A stretch of 64,000 nucleotides of DNA from an uncultured Clostridiaceae bacterium (GCA_946628065.1 CAMOWC010000006.1:1-64000); one strand, 5' to 3'; positions 8,034 through 18,300 are shown, numbered from the stretch's first letter. Numbers and translations are program-made. The notes: generated from the sequence alone by a model not told the origin.

Positions 8034-10055
8034 TTATGTGCTATATTTTACAAGTATTCTAAGAATTTCTGCAACACTCCAAGCTTGGGAAACAGCTCCT
8101 TTTCCTAAATGTGGTGATTTTGAATCAAAAAGCTCTGGGAGGCTACCTACACATACCCCATCCTTTATCTCTTTACTAAATGTGTTTTGTATTCCTTTTA
8201 TATAACTATCCCACTCTTTTTCAAGTTCTTTTTTCTTTTTGTTTGATTTTTCTGCTTCAATTATTTTATAAAAACCATCTGTATAAATTCCTAATAGCCA
8301 TGGCCATGTAATTCCTTGATGATAGCTCATATCTCTCTTGAATCCATCTCCTGAGTATACATCAATATAGTTCTTTTCACCCTTGGCGAGAGTTTTTAGA
8401 CCATATTTATTAAGAAGTTTTTGTGTAACCGTTTCAAACATTTTCTTTGCATATTTGCTATCAGGTTCTATGATAGGGTATGTTAGAGCAATACTAAACA
8501 TCTGGTTCGGTCTTATTCTACCGTCTCCTAGCACATCATATAAGCAATTTTTTTCTTTGTTAAAAAATTTTTTGTTAAAACTGTTTTTGCACTTTTCTGC
8601 TAATTTATTGCAATATTCTGCAGTTTTATTGTCTGAATATTTCTTGCTTAATTTTGACATAATCATCAAAGCATTATACCACAAGCTATTTATTTCAACT
8701 GCTTTTCCATTTCTTGGAGTTACAGCAAATGTACCTATTTTAACATCCATCCACGTGTTTTGAGTATTCTCAGTTCCAGAAACTAAAAGTCCATCCTTAT
8801 CAACATATATGTTATTGTCATCCAAATTAATTCCATCGTGATAGCTATGAATAATATGTCTTAACTTTTCATAAAAATTTTCTTTTACAAATACATAGTC
8901 TTTTGTATACTTTAAGTACTTTTCAATTTGTTCAAATAATAGTAAGGAACTATCAACACTGTTGTATAATGGTCTATTATCATATCCTGAATATCCATTT
9001 GGTACTAAGCCAAACTTAATGTCCCTCATAAAAGTTTGTAAGACTTCCTTGGCCATATCAAATCTTTTAGTAACTAATAATAAGCCTTCAAATGCGATTA
9101 ATGCATCTCTTCCCCAATCTAAAAACCAATGATACCCAGCAAGTACTGTATGTAGCCTTGTAAACTCTCTATATACTATAAATGTATCGCTCGTTTTTAC
9201 AAGCTCTCGTATTAATTCATTTTTTTTAGTTTTATCTTTACCTACAAGTTTTGAATCCTTTATGATTTTCTCTACTCTTTTTATTTCTTGTCTAATTACT
9301 TTTTCTGCATTTATTTCTTCGATGTTTTCTTCTAATGAACACACAAATGTAATTGATTTTTCGTCATTTGGCAATAGATCTACATAGTATGTTCCAGCAA
9401 CAACATGGTTTTCCTCTGGGAAGAATCCTCTTTTTTCTTCTTCTATGTAGTACATATTATAATATGTGTCATTTATATGCTGAACATAGCTTCCATCACT
9501 TAAGTAAAAATATATTGGTGTAATTTTGTTTTCATCAACTATTGCTTTTACTTTAGTTCCATTAACTGTTTGTTGCAAATCAAATTCGTGGTTTGTATTC
9601 ATACAATGAAAATCTCTAAAATTAACTACTGGAGAGAGAGTTAATTTTGCATATTTATATGAATTTTTTATTTTATACAATATACAAACTGTGTTTTTTT
9701 CATGTTCCATTACTATTTGTTTAGTAATTTTTATTCCGTCTACCTCATATTCAAATGTTGGTATTATATCTTTTTCAAAACTAACTTGATTTTTAAAGCC
9801 TTCTGAAATATACTTCTTGCCAATATTTGTATAAAGTGGAATTGTCTTTCCTTCAATTTCTATAGCTTCATCTAATTTAGATAAAATAACATGTCTTTGT
9901 GCTGGTGGATAAAGTGGCGCTACTAGTAGTCCATGGTACTTTCTTGTATTGGCTCCCACAATAGTTGAAGAAGCAAATCCACCAATTCCATTTGTTATAA
10001 CCCATTCTTTGGTGAGCGAGTTTTCAAGATTAAGCTCATCTTTAGTATATTTCAT
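8034..10055 (-). CDS. Glycogen debranching enzyme (amylo-alpha-1,6-glucosidase type)
   Basis: A 673-residue cytoplasmic enzyme of the bacterial GDE family. The N-terminal domain (about 1-260) begins 'EWVITNGIGGFASSTIVGANTRKYHGLL' in pieces typical of the family, including 'GIGGFASS' and 'TRKYHGLLVA'. The (alpha/alpha)6 catalytic domain has 'AGYHWFLDWGRDALIAFEGL' near residues 306-325, with candidate acidic catalytic residues in 'WFLDWGRD', and 'SYHQGITWPWLLGIY' near the C-terminus. It should remove alpha-1,6 branches from glycogen. It works in the same pathway as the GH57 and GH15 genes in this window but is not next to them. Its start ATG follows AAAGGAAT. Confidence 0.9.
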   Translation of the reverse strand: MKYTKDELNLENSLTKEWVITNGIGGFASSTIVGANTRKYHGLLVAPLYPPAQRHVILSKLDEAIEIEGKTIPLYTNIGKKYISEGFKNQVSFEKDIIPTFEYEVDGIKITKQIVMEHEKNTVCILYKIKNSYKYAKLTLSPVVNFRDFHCMNTNHEFDLQQTVNGTKVKAIVDENKITPIYFYLSDGSYVQHINDTYYNMYYIEEEKRGFFPEENHVVAGTYYVDLLPNDEKSITFVCSLEENIEEINAEKVIRQEIKRVEKIIKDSKLVGKDKTKKNELIRELVKTSDTFIVYREFTRLHTVLAGYHWFLDWGRDALIAFEGLLLVTKRFDMAKEVLQTFMRDIKFGLVPNGYSGYDNRPLYNSVDSSLLLFEQIEKYLKYTKDYVFVKENFYEKLRHIIHSYHDGINLDDNNIYVDKDGLLVSGTENTQNTWMDVKIGTFAVTPRNGKAVEINSLWYNALMIMSKLSKKYSDNKTAEYCNKLAEKCKNSFNKKFFNKEKNCLYDVLGDGRIRPNQMFSIALTYPIIEPDSKYAKKMFETVTQKLLNKYGLKTLAKGEKNYIDVYSGDGFKRDMSYHQGITWPWLLGIYTDGFYKIIEAEKSNKKKKELEKEWDSYIKGIQNTFSKEIKDGVCVGSLPELFDSKSPHLGKGAVSQAWSVAEILRILVKYST

Positions 10056-10069
10056 TTCTTTATTCCTTT

Positions 10070-11617
10070 CTATTTCTTTTGTTTATTTTCTTTTTGGCTT
10101 AGTTTCTCAGTAATTTCCGCAAGTTTTTTGTTTTGCTCTCTTGTATATTCGCTTCTTTGTATCGATTTAATTCTGTCATTGTATTTTTCTTGAAATTTGC
10201 TCTTTTTTCTAAATCTCGGCTCTTTTTTCTTTTCTTCTTGTTTCAAATGTTTAACTGTTTTTTTCTTTGCATGTGAATGAGCTTTTTCTTTCTTTTTTTG
10301 CTCTTTAATCTTTGAGTTTAATAATACATATTGAGTATCTCCCTGTTTGTTTTTAAATCTTAGGTCGTCACATATAAGCTCCATTACACTACTTGCTATA
10401 GAGTCAGGATTATGTCTGATTGCTTCATCTTTAATCTCTGACATGTCTTTTTGTAATATAGTAATTCCTTTGCCTGAAACTTTCTTTAAGTCTTGCTCTA
10501 CAACATCTGCTCCCATTTTGTTATATTTTCTTACAAATTCAGGAGTTACTTCTCCTGTGTCGCATAAGCAATAGTCTATTATACCTTTTCCTACATGTTC
10601 AATAAGTGCATCAATATGATCTGAAATGCTATAGTCGTCAGTTTGCCCAGGCTCTGTCATTATGTTGCTTACATATACTTTTATTGCTTTACTTTCTTTA
10701 ATTGTTTTAGATATGTTTTTAATCAATAAATTAGGTATTATGTTTGTATATAGACTTCCAGGCCCAATAATGATTGCATCAGCGTTTCTTATAGCATCTA
10801 AAACTCCTGGCGCTGGAATGGCATTAGAAGGTGCAATATACACTCTATTTATTGATGTTACTTTTTCATAAGCAACTTCTGATATCTTGTCTTTTTCTTC
10901 TACTATGGTTCCGTCTTTTAGTTCTGCACAAATTCTTATCTCGTCAAGTGTTACTGGTAATACCTTTCCCGTAATTTTGAGTATGTCACTACTTTTTTCA
11001 ACTTGTTTGTTCCCATATAGCTCTTTTAGGGCTAGTAAATATATGTCACCAAAGTTTAGTCCATTTAGCCTGCTAGAATTAAAAGAAAAATTCATTATTT
11101 TTTGCATATCTTCTTCATTTTCAGCAAGTGCAACCATACTTTGTTTTATCTGCTCTAATGGTGCTAAATCAAGTTCTACTCTTGAATTGCTTGTTTCTCT
11201 ACCATAATCAGAAATCGTTACAATAGCTGTTATATTATCTGTATATTTTTTTACACCTTGTAGTACTGTATTTAGCCCTGTTCCTCCACCAATTACTACA
11301 ATATTAGGTCCATTTTCGTACAGCTTCTTTTTGAAAATGAGAGACTTCATATTGATGTCTTTTTTCCCTTGTGGCGTAATGTTTGCTTGTACTAACAATT
11401 CAAGGGTTCTTTTTTGTATAAAAATAATTCCAGCAGTAACACATATAAATCCAAGAACAAATGCTACTACAATAATCCATAAATTTTCAAATTCAAGTTC
11501 TTTCTCTACAAGTATTTGTGCAAATCCATAGCAGCATAATGCTATACCAATTAGTATTAAAAAAATCCATCTTTTGACTTTTGTGCTCGATTTAAACCAT
11601 GTAAAAAAGTCTTTCAC
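10070..11617 (-). CDS. YvcK/CofD-like protein with N-terminal membrane segments
   Basis: A 515-residue protein. Two hydrophobic helices lie at about 18-36 and 46-67, followed by a CofD-like nucleotide-sugar-binding domain with 'IVVIGGGTGLNTVLQGVK', 'TISDYGRETSN' and 'IIIGPGSLYTNIIPNLL'. These match the YvcK family, which binds UDP-sugars and links carbon flux to envelope growth. The last ~90 residues are strongly basic (many Lys/Arg), an unusual tail that may bind RNA, DNA or membranes (inference). The start is GTG at 11617 after AGGAGG. It is followed by the debranching enzyme (14 bases) and preceded by murB (10 bases), so the cluster links wall synthesis and carbohydrate use. Confidence 0.85.
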   Translation of the reverse strand: MKDFFTWFKSSTKVKRWIFLILIGIALCCYGFAQILVEKELEFENLWIIVVAFVLGFICVTAGIIFIQKRTLELLVQANITPQGKKDINMKSLIFKKKLYENGPNIVVIGGGTGLNTVLQGVKKYTDNITAIVTISDYGRETSNSRVELDLAPLEQIKQSMVALAENEEDMQKIMNFSFNSSRLNGLNFGDIYLLALKELYGNKQVEKSSDILKITGKVLPVTLDEIRICAELKDGTIVEEKDKISEVAYEKVTSINRVYIAPSNAIPAPGVLDAIRNADAIIIGPGSLYTNIIPNLLIKNISKTIKESKAIKVYVSNIMTEPGQTDDYSISDHIDALIEHVGKGIIDYCLCDTGEVTPEFVRKYNKMGADVVEQDLKKVSGKGITILQKDMSEIKDEAIRHNPDSIASSVMELICDDLRFKNKQGDTQYVLLNSKIKEQKKKEKAHSHAKKKTVKHLKQEEKKKEPRFRKKSKFQEKYNDRIKSIQRSEYTREQNKKLAEITEKLSQKENKQKK

Positions 11618-11627
11618 TTTAATCCTC

Positions 11628-12551
11628 CTATTTGCTTTCTCCTATTATTAAAATTTCTTCTTTTATTTCAAATCCTGTTTTTTCTTTTACAACATTTTTT
11701 ATTTTGCTAATTAAGTTTATCACATCATTAGCAGTAGCGTTTCCTCTGTTAATTATAAATCCGGCATGTTTTTGAGATACTTCTGCGCCTCCAATTTTAG
11801 CACCTTTTAAACCACATTCATCTATTAGTTTTGCTGCGATAAAGTTTTCTCCTCTTTTAAATACGCTCCCTGCATTAGGAAATTCTAAAGGTTGTTTCTC
11901 TTTTCTCGATTGCATGTTTTCATTCATCTTGGCTTCGATTTCTGTCTTTTTTCCTTTTTTAAGCTTTAGTTTACTCTTTATAATAATTGTGTTTTTCTTC
12001 TGAAATACAGAGCTACGATACTCAAATTGATGTTCTTCATTTTTTATTGTATGTACATTTCCAGTTTCATCTAAAAAAGTGGTTTCAAATACAACATCCT
12101 TCATTTCTCCTCCATATGCTCCTGCATTCATATAGACTGCACCACCTAAACTCCCTGGAATACCATATGCAAATTCAAGCCCTGTTGCACCATCTTTTAA
12201 AGCTTCATTTGCGATAAGTGAAAGTGATATTCCACTTCCACAATTATATACTATTTCATCTTGTAAAATTTCTTTAGTTATTTTTTTAAAGTTTGGCTTA
12301 ATGGTAATTCCTCTTATACCACCGTCTTTTACAAGTAAATTTGTGCCGTTACCTATTATATTTATTCTAATGTTCTCTTTTTTAGCGTAATTTAGTATTT
12401 CTACAATTTCTTCAATCTCTGACGGTTCAATAAAAACATCTGCATTTCCACCTATTTTAAAAGACGTATGTTTACTCATAGGTTCATTAATTAGTATCTT
12501 TTCTTTAGGAATGGTTTCTAGTAGATTTTTATAAATAAATTCACATTCCAT
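11628..12551 (-). CDS. murB: UDP-N-acetylenolpyruvoylglucosamine reductase
   Basis: MurB reduces UDP-GlcNAc-enolpyruvate to UDP-MurNAc in peptidoglycan synthesis, using FAD and NADPH. From ATG 12551 (after AAAGGTGAT) the protein has 307 residues. Visible motifs are 'NEPMSKHTSFKIGGNADVF' early, the FAD-binding 'NIIGNGTNLLV', 'YGIPGSLGGAVYMNAGAYGG', and the catalytic Ser segment 'FPNAGSVFKRG'. The C-terminal Glu region is 'KTGFEIKEEI'. This is a type II short MurB as usual in Clostridia. An upstream in-frame extension from 12599 exists but has no ribosome site. Confidence 0.93.
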   Translation of the reverse strand: MECEFIYKNLLETIPKEKILINEPMSKHTSFKIGGNADVFIEPSEIEEIVEILNYAKKENIRINIIGNGTNLLVKDGGIRGITIKPNFKKITKEILQDEIVYNCGSGISLSLIANEALKDGATGLEFAYGIPGSLGGAVYMNAGAYGGEMKDVVFETTFLDETGNVHTIKNEEHQFEYRSSVFQKKNTIIIKSKLKLKKGKKTEIEAKMNENMQSRKEKQPLEFPNAGSVFKRGENFIAAKLIDECGLKGAKIGGAEVSQKHAGFIINRGNATANDVINLISKIKNVVKEKTGFEIKEEILIIGESK

Positions 12552-12564
12552 ATTAACATCACCT

Positions 12565-13122
12565 TTACATAGAATTAAATTTTTGCCTTTCCTGCTCAAT
12601 TGATGTGTTATTCATAGGTTCTTGAAAACTTGTTGAACTATTAATGTCAAATGTGTCTCTTATATAACTATATAGGATTTCATTAGAATGTGTCATAATT
12701 AACGTTTCATTTATTGTTTCCCCTGTAACATAATTAACAACATATGTATTTTGTGATCTTTCAACTCCTATTTTTTCTAGGTCTTTTGGAGATAATCTAT
12801 AATATGCTCTTTCATCTGAATCAAAAGTATTTGGAATAGATATTAAAGACTGATTAATTTTTTCTTCAACGGAGCTTAATTCTGAACTAGTTAATTTTTC
12901 TCCTGTTAAATATTCCTTGTTTTTAGTTTTTGTATAATTTAAATATCTTTGTCCTACCATATTTTTTACTTGCTCTAGTTCAGCTTTAGCCATGCTGTCT
13001 TCGGAATTGTTTACGTCACTAATTCCTATATAAATTGTAGTTCCCGCAATTATTATCATTACAATCATTGTAATAATTAGCGAAACAAGTGTAACACCTT
13101 TGCTTTCTTTTGTTATGTTCAT
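12565..13122 (-). CDS. Prepilin-like surface/secreted protein
   Basis: A 185-residue protein starting at ATG 13122 (ribosome site GGAGGGG; the longer frame from 13134 lacks one). The N-terminus 'KESKGVTLVSLIITMIVMII' looks like a class III-type prepilin leader: short basic stretch, Gly, then a long hydrophobic helix, without the usual Glu5. The remaining part is a helical, charged segment ('ELEQVKNMVGQRYLNYTKTK') and a small C-terminal domain. Two other proteins in this window (22939 and 29503) share the same N-terminal design. The role is unknown; pseudopilin or surface-anchored sensor are both possible. Confidence 0.7.
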   Translation of the reverse strand: MNITKESKGVTLVSLIITMIVMIIIAGTTIYIGISDVNNSEDSMAKAELEQVKNMVGQRYLNYTKTKNKEYLTGEKLTSSELSSVEEKINQSLISIPNTFDSDERAYYRLSPKDLEKIGVERSQNTYVVNYVTGETINETLIMTHSNEILYSYIRDTFDINSSTSFQEPMNNTSIEQERQKFNSM

Positions 13123-13199
13123 ATACCCCTCCATTTAGAAATATATTTTCTTTTTTTATACTACCACGTATTTGCTTTTTTTACAATATTTATTTTATC

Positions 13200-13919
13200 T
13201 TAAATTACCCATCCTCCATTAGGTGATATAATTTGCCCTGTTGTATATTCATCTTCTACTAGCCACTTTGCACATTTTGCAATATCTTCTGGCTTTCCAA
13301 ATTTTCCTAGGGGTATTTCGCTTATTATTTCTTCCTTAATAACATCCTTATTCATGTCTGTGTCAATTGCGCCAGGAGCAATTGAATTTACTCTTATATT
13401 AGATAGTGAAAGTTCTTTAGCAAGGGCTTTAGTAAAACCATCCATTCCTGATTTGCTTATTGAATAAAGTACTTCACAAGAAGCCCCAGTTATTCCCCAT
13501 ATTGAAGAAATGTTTATTATACAACCTTGTTTTTGATTTACCATTTCTTTAGAAATTTCTTTACTTAGAAAAACTGCTGATCTTAAATTTGTATTTATTA
13601 TTTCATCCCAATCATTTTCTGTTATATCTGTAAATAGTTTAAACTGATCTATCCCTGCATTATTTATGAGTACATCAATACGGTCTAATTTTTCTTTTGC
13701 GTAATTGGCCAGCTTTTGTATATCTGCTATTTTTGATAAATCTGCTTTAATGGTGTCGACTTTTAGTCCTTCCCCATTTAATTTTTCTGCAAGTTCTGTT
13801 CCTACTTTTTCAGAATTATTATAGCTAAACAAAACATGGTTTCCTTCTTTTGCAAAAAGTTCTACCATTGCAGCTCCAATTCCTTTAGCACCACCTGTTA
13901 TAATAATATTTCTGTTCAT
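13200..13919 (-). CDS. Short-chain dehydrogenase/reductase, FabG-like
   Basis: A 239-residue SDR. The NAD(P)-binding 'TGGAKGIGAAMVE' (GxxxGxG) starts near residue 8, 'NNAGID' follows at about 87, catalytic Ser is in 'NISSIWG' and the YxxxK pair is in 'LYSISKSGMDGF'. The C-terminal 'SPNGGWVI' is typical of 3-oxoacyl-ACP reductase-like proteins. The substrate cannot be assigned; lone FabG-like genes often act on other ketones. AGGAGA precedes the ATG. It is transcribed away from cysK. Confidence 0.85.
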   Translation of the reverse strand: MNRNIIITGGAKGIGAAMVELFAKEGNHVLFSYNNSEKVGTELAEKLNGEGLKVDTIKADLSKIADIQKLANYAKEKLDRIDVLINNAGIDQFKLFTDITENDWDEIINTNLRSAVFLSKEISKEMVNQKQGCIINISSIWGITGASCEVLYSISKSGMDGFTKALAKELSLSNIRVNSIAPGAIDTDMNKDVIKEEIISEIPLGKFGKPEDIAKCAKWLVEDEYTTGQIISPNGGWVI

Positions 13920-14044
13920 GTATCTTTCTCCTCATTTTTTTGTATTATTATATCGTTAATTGGCTTTTTTTTCAACTGATTGTATTTATAAATTACTCAT
14001 ATTTAATAATTATGTTTAATATATAATCATTAAAGGAGTTTTTT

Positions 14045-14978
14045 ATGAGTTATACTTCCATGTCAATTTGTAATTTTATTGGTAATACCCCTCTGTTAGA
14101 GCTGACAAATATAGAAAAAAGTAAAAATCTACATTCTAGCATAATAGCAAAGTTGGAACTTTTTAATTCATCTGGTTCAATTAAAGATCGCATAGCAAAA
14201 GCAATGATTGAAGATGCAGAAGAAAAAGGACTTTTAAATAAATATTCTATAATTATCGAGCCAACTAGTGGTAATACTGGCATTGCTCTTGCAAGCATAT
14301 CTGCATCTAAAGGATATCGTTGCATTCTTACAATGCCAGATACAATGTCCATAGAACGAAGAAAAATTTTAAAAGCATATGGAGCTAATATTGTTTTAAC
14401 AAATGGTGCACAAGGAATGAAGGGTTCCATATTAAAAGCATATGAGATACTTCAAAAAAATTCGAATTGTTTTATGCCAAATCAATTTGAAAATCCTATA
14501 AATCCTAAAATTCATCGTGAAACCACTGCTCCAGAAATCTGGTATTCACTAAACGGTAATATTGATATTTTTATTTCTGGAGTTGGTACTGGTGGAACAA
14601 TTACTGGCTGTGGAGAATTTTTTAAAAAAATGAAACCTAACATTAAAATTATTGCCGTAGAGCCAGAGTCTTCACCTATTCTTTCTAAAGGCAAAAGCGG
14701 TATTCACAAAATTCAAGGTATTGGTGCAGGGTTTGTCCCTAAAATACTAAATACCAAAGTGTATGATGAGGTTATTACAGTAACAGATAAAGAAGCTTTT
14801 GAAACTCGGGAAACTAATAGCAAAGGCTGAAGGTGTACTAGTAGGAATGTCTTCTGGAGCGGTAGCTTCTGCAGCAATAAAAGTTGCAGATAGAGCAGAA
14901 AATTACGGTAAAAATATTGTTGTTATTTTTCCCGATTCCGGAAATCGTTATTTTTCAACTTCTCTATTTGAATTGTAA
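14045..14978 (+). CDS. cysK: Cysteine synthase, one CGG frameshift
   Basis: O-acetylserine sulfhydrylase makes cysteine from O-acetylserine and sulfide with PLP. PLP-Lys47 lies in 'SSGSIKDRIA' and the phosphate/substrate loop 'PTSGNTGIAL' at about 73-82. The zero frame stops at 14830 right after CGG (14807-14809); skipping the C gives 'FETGKLIAKAEGVLVGMSSG' and a normal end 'PDSGNRYFSTSLFEL', 310 residues in total, the usual CysK length. The start follows AAAGGAG. A strong terminator follows. Confidence 0.9.
14807..14809 (+). other. CGG +1 shift site, cysK codon 255
   Basis: Read ACT CGG GAA. Skipping C gives ACT GGG AAA CTA, restoring the CysK C-terminal 55 residues. Confidence 0.8.
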
Positions 14979-14981
14979 AAA

Positions 14982-15006
14982 AGCTAGCAGGTTCTGCCTG
15001 CTAGCT
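14982..15006. terminator. Bidirectional terminator between cysK and sortase
   Basis: Ten-base arms AGCTAGCAGG and CCTGCTAGCT around TTCTG, with A-rich and T-rich flanks. It overlaps the stop codon of the restored sortase frame (15001-15003). Confidence 0.85.
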
Positions 15007-15757
15007 AATTTTCTTTGCATGTAATACAACTCTATATCTATTATTATCATCACATGTAGATAATGTAAGGATTTCATCTTTTTCAGTAACATTTACTTTA
15101 AAATCTTTTATACTTCTCCCGTTTTATGTTATTTAAAAATTGCTCAAATTCATTATCATTTAAAAAGCTTGTAGTTATATAGTAATCTTCAGCTTCTATT
15201 GAATATGCTGAAAATATTTGATATTTATAGTCTTTATTTTCTACAGCAAATGGAATTATATAATTTTCTTTATCATTGCACCATTGTTCTGTAAGCACGT
15301 TTTTTAGAGTTCCAAACATACTTCCATCTCTTCTATTGTGTCCATAAATAACAATGTTTTTGTCTGTTCCGTCAAGCTTGTTTTTGTAATCCATAAAAAC
15401 CCATCCAGCACCGTTATTGCTTTTGTCAAAACTATGGTTTAAGTAGTAGTCATTATTTGTAGTTTTTACAACAGGGTATTCAACATCTGTTCCATTTACT
15501 TTTACCCATGCAACAGTTTCATTATTTTTTTCTTTTAGCCTTTTAAAGTCTATTTCATATTTTATATCTTCTTTTTTTTCGTTTTCAATAACTGCTACAG
15601 CATTTGTTACCTCTTCTGCGATTTGTTTGCTTTTTTTGTTATCTTCTAACCATAATAGGATTTTATAGCCAGAATATAGCATAGCAAATATAGCAATTAT
15701 TAAAAGAATTGAAGAAATTGTTTTTTTCTTTTTGTATTTGTGTTCTTTCTTGTCCAT
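15001..15757 (-). CDS. Class B-type sortase, one CGG frameshift
   Basis: A membrane transpeptidase that anchors surface proteins to the wall. A Lys-rich cytoplasmic start and one membrane helix (about 15-33) are followed by the sortase fold with 'VNGTDVEYPVVKT' and the catalytic His in 'VIYGHNRRDGSMFG'. The zero frame ends at 15098 before any catalytic Cys. Skipping C at CGG 15119-15121 gives 'NNIKGRSIKDF' and then 'ILTLSTC' (Cys235) and 'NNRYRVVLHAK' (catalytic Arg), 251 residues in total. The active site is thus made only if the shift occurs. Its likely substrate is the adjacent upstream gene, with an NPTTG sorting signal. Confidence 0.88.
15119..15121 (-). other. CGG +1 shift site, sortase codon 213
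   Basis: Read AAA CGG GAG. Skipping C gives AAA GGG AGA and joins the His half to the TLSTC half of the active site. Confidence 0.8.
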
Positions 15758-15825
15758 CTATTTCCCCTTTATGTTATTTAAAAAGAACTAACATTTAGCT
15801 AGTCCCTGATTCATACTTGTTTACT

Positions 15826-18300
15826 CTATTGGCTTAATCTTCCTTTTTTTCCTGCTACAATCTCAAATAAAATTGCAAATACAGACAATAGGAAAATTGA
15901 TACATAAATTACTATGTTATCACCAGTAGTTGGATTGCTATAAGTTTTTTTAGTTGTATCTTGTACGGTTTCACTTTCTTTTGGCTCTTCTACTTTTGTT
16001 TTAATTTCAGTTACTTCTTCATCTATTGTGTCAACATTACTTGGTACCGCTTCAGGTTCTATATATGATGCATTTAGTGCATAAACGCTAAAATGTTCTA
16101 ATGTTCCTACTAAGTAATCGCCTTCTATAGTAAATTCAATAACTTCTTTTACCGAAAATTCTTCATCATTTATGCATGCAAGTTTAAATGTATTGTATTT
16201 TTTTAATTCTTCTGTATAAGGTATTTTAACTTTAAATGGTCCATTTTCTTCTGGTTTATCTTCTTCATCTGGGATTATAACTTCCATTTGAAGCATCATT
16301 ACAAGAGTCCCCAAATCTTCACAATTTTCATGTATTTTTTTAACTATTTGAGTGTAAGCATCTTTTGATATTCCATATTTTTCTAGCTCTTGGTCACTTA
16401 AGTTTGTAACATCTTGAACATTGAATACATAATCTGTTTGTGCATGATCTTCACTTTTAAATTCAACTTCAATTTTAGAATTTTTGTCTGTTAATTTTAC
16501 TAGTACTTCTGTATCAGTTTTAGTTCTTGACGCAATAGCATATCCAGAAAAGCTTGATGTTTTAAATGTAATTGTATTTGTTTTTTCGTTATATGATTCA
16601 ATTGGGATTATTTCGTATTTATCTTCATCATGTATATTGTGTATAATTACAATGTCGTTACCATCAAATCCTTCTTCTAGAGTAATTGAGATTGTTACTT
16701 CTTCTGGCACTTCTTCTATTTTATTTTCCCATACATCTTCACTATCATCTTTTCCTTTATAAAATATTTGATATAAATCAATATCTAAATAGTTGGATAT
16801 ATTATAATTTTTTGCTACATTTTCGTACTCTTTTATTTTTGCTTCATCTAGCTCTATATTATTTACTGTAAGCCTTGCTGTACCTGATGCTAACGCTCCA
16901 TCAGTAATTTCTATCGTACCTGCTGATACTTTGTCTGAATTTGATTTAACAACATTTTCTGTTTCTGTAAATTCAGCATCAAAGTGTACGTTACTATCTG
17001 GCATAATAAAATTAAACTCGTTTGTTTTTTCTCCGATATCAAGAGATTTTCCGTTTGCTTTAATATCTGTTAACTGATATCCATATTCTGGTACAAATTC
17101 AAATACAACTCTGTATCCTGGTGTAACAGTTGCATATCCAAAATGATCATCAGAAACACCTTTGTCATTTTCTGATTTGTTCACATCTTCAAGGTAAAGC
17201 GTTTTGTCAATGGGTACATCTGATTCATCATATACTTCTTTTATATAAGCACTTCCATGTTCTAATTTAAACTCTTGAATCCATTCTTCATCAGCTTTAT
17301 CTTTAGGAACATATCCTGGATTTGCCCATATAATTGTTCTAGGTACCGCGGAATTTTTATCAGCAACCCCTGTTATTATATATTTTTCTGCTCCAGGTAC
17401 TTCTATTACAACCTCAGGACCATTAATTGTTACTTCTTTTGATTTGCCTATAATATACGTTATATCATTTATTACAAATTCATTTACTGGTTTATCACCA
17501 AATACAGGTACAAATCTTAAAGTATTAGTTTTTTTAAAATCTGTAGTTCCTGCTTTTTTAGTGCTACCTTTAAACTCGCTCATTAGATTTCCGTCTTCAT
17601 CAGACATTATTTCTACATTATTGATCCAAGCATTCATATGTGTATCTGTAAATTTAATATCAAATGTTATATCTTCTTCTCCGCCGTTTTTGATAATTTC
17701 ACTATTTTGTACGTTTTCTTGTTCAGGTTCTTCACCATATATTTCTTTTTCTTCAACTGAAAATATTAATGTTTCAGTTGGTATTCCTTCCGCATCAGCA
17801 CTGCCCAAGTTTGTTTCGTTGTTAGTTGTTACTATATGCAAATGTGTTTTAAATCCATCTTCTGCAGTTAAAATAATTTGCATTGTTTCAGGATTAAATC
17901 CATCTAATTTTATTAGTTCGCTTTTCTCTAAGCCGATTGGACCTTCATTTGTAGTTTTTCCCCAAATCGCTGCTGAAACATTTTCTTCATTGACTGTCCA
18001 TTCTGCTGTTCCAAAATCTACAATATATTTTTCACTTGCATTTACAACTTCGCTGTTTTCTTCATTTGAGTAATTTTCTTCAAATCTTGGCGCATCGTTT
18101 TTTACATCATCTATATCTTCGTCACTTGCTGAATAGCCTTCTAAAATAGGCACTATATTGTTTTTACTTTTATTCTCTATAACTACATTCGTTACATTTT
18201 CGTTCGTAGCAAATGAAATATTGCTTAATATTATTGTAAAACAGCCTGCAAGCATTATAGTTACAATAATCATTGCAATGGTTTTTTTCATGTTGTTCAT
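15826..18300 (-). CDS. Sortase-anchored surface protein (NPTTGD signal)
   Basis: An 824-residue secreted protein. Residues 1-32 form a signal peptide (basic start, hydrophobic core, 'SFATNE'). The C-terminus has 'YSNPTTGDN', a hydrophobic helix and the basic 'AGKKGRLSQ', a complete cell-wall sorting signal of LPXTG type with variant NPTTG. The middle is acidic and beta-rich, with InlB/listeria-like 'YQLTDIKANGKSL' and 'FNFIMPDSNVHFDAEF' repeats resembling bacterial surface repeat modules. The sortase lies 68 bases downstream on the same strand, the expected enzyme-substrate pair. Ligand unknown. Confidence 0.82.
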   Translation of the reverse strand: MNNMKKTIAMIIVTIMLAGCFTIILSNISFATNENVTNVVIENKSKNNIVPILEGYSASDEDIDDVKNDAPRFEENYSNEENSEVVNASEKYIVDFGTAEWTVNEENVSAAIWGKTTNEGPIGLEKSELIKLDGFNPETMQIILTAEDGFKTHLHIVTTNNETNLGSADAEGIPTETLIFSVEEKEIYGEEPEQENVQNSEIIKNGGEEDITFDIKFTDTHMNAWINNVEIMSDEDGNLMSEFKGSTKKAGTTDFKKTNTLRFVPVFGDKPVNEFVINDITYIIGKSKEVTINGPEVVIEVPGAEKYIITGVADKNSAVPRTIIWANPGYVPKDKADEEWIQEFKLEHGSAYIKEVYDESDVPIDKTLYLEDVNKSENDKGVSDDHFGYATVTPGYRVVFEFVPEYGYQLTDIKANGKSLDIGEKTNEFNFIMPDSNVHFDAEFTETENVVKSNSDKVSAGTIEITDGALASGTARLTVNNIELDEAKIKEYENVAKNYNISNYLDIDLYQIFYKGKDDSEDVWENKIEEVPEEVTISITLEEGFDGNDIVIIHNIHDEDKYEIIPIESYNEKTNTITFKTSSFSGYAIASRTKTDTEVLVKLTDKNSKIEVEFKSEDHAQTDYVFNVQDVTNLSDQELEKYGISKDAYTQIVKKIHENCEDLGTLVMMLQMEVIIPDEEDKPEENGPFKVKIPYTEELKKYNTFKLACINDEEFSVKEVIEFTIEGDYLVGTLEHFSVYALNASYIEPEAVPSNVDTIDEEVTEIKTKVEEPKESETVQDTTKKTYSNPTTGDNIVIYVSIFLLSVFAILFEIVAGKKGRLSQ

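Noticed and set aside
17444..18073. Plus-strand ORF opposite the NPTTG protein
   Set aside because: Shadow of the sortase-anchored protein, Ser/Phe-rich, no ribosome site or homology.
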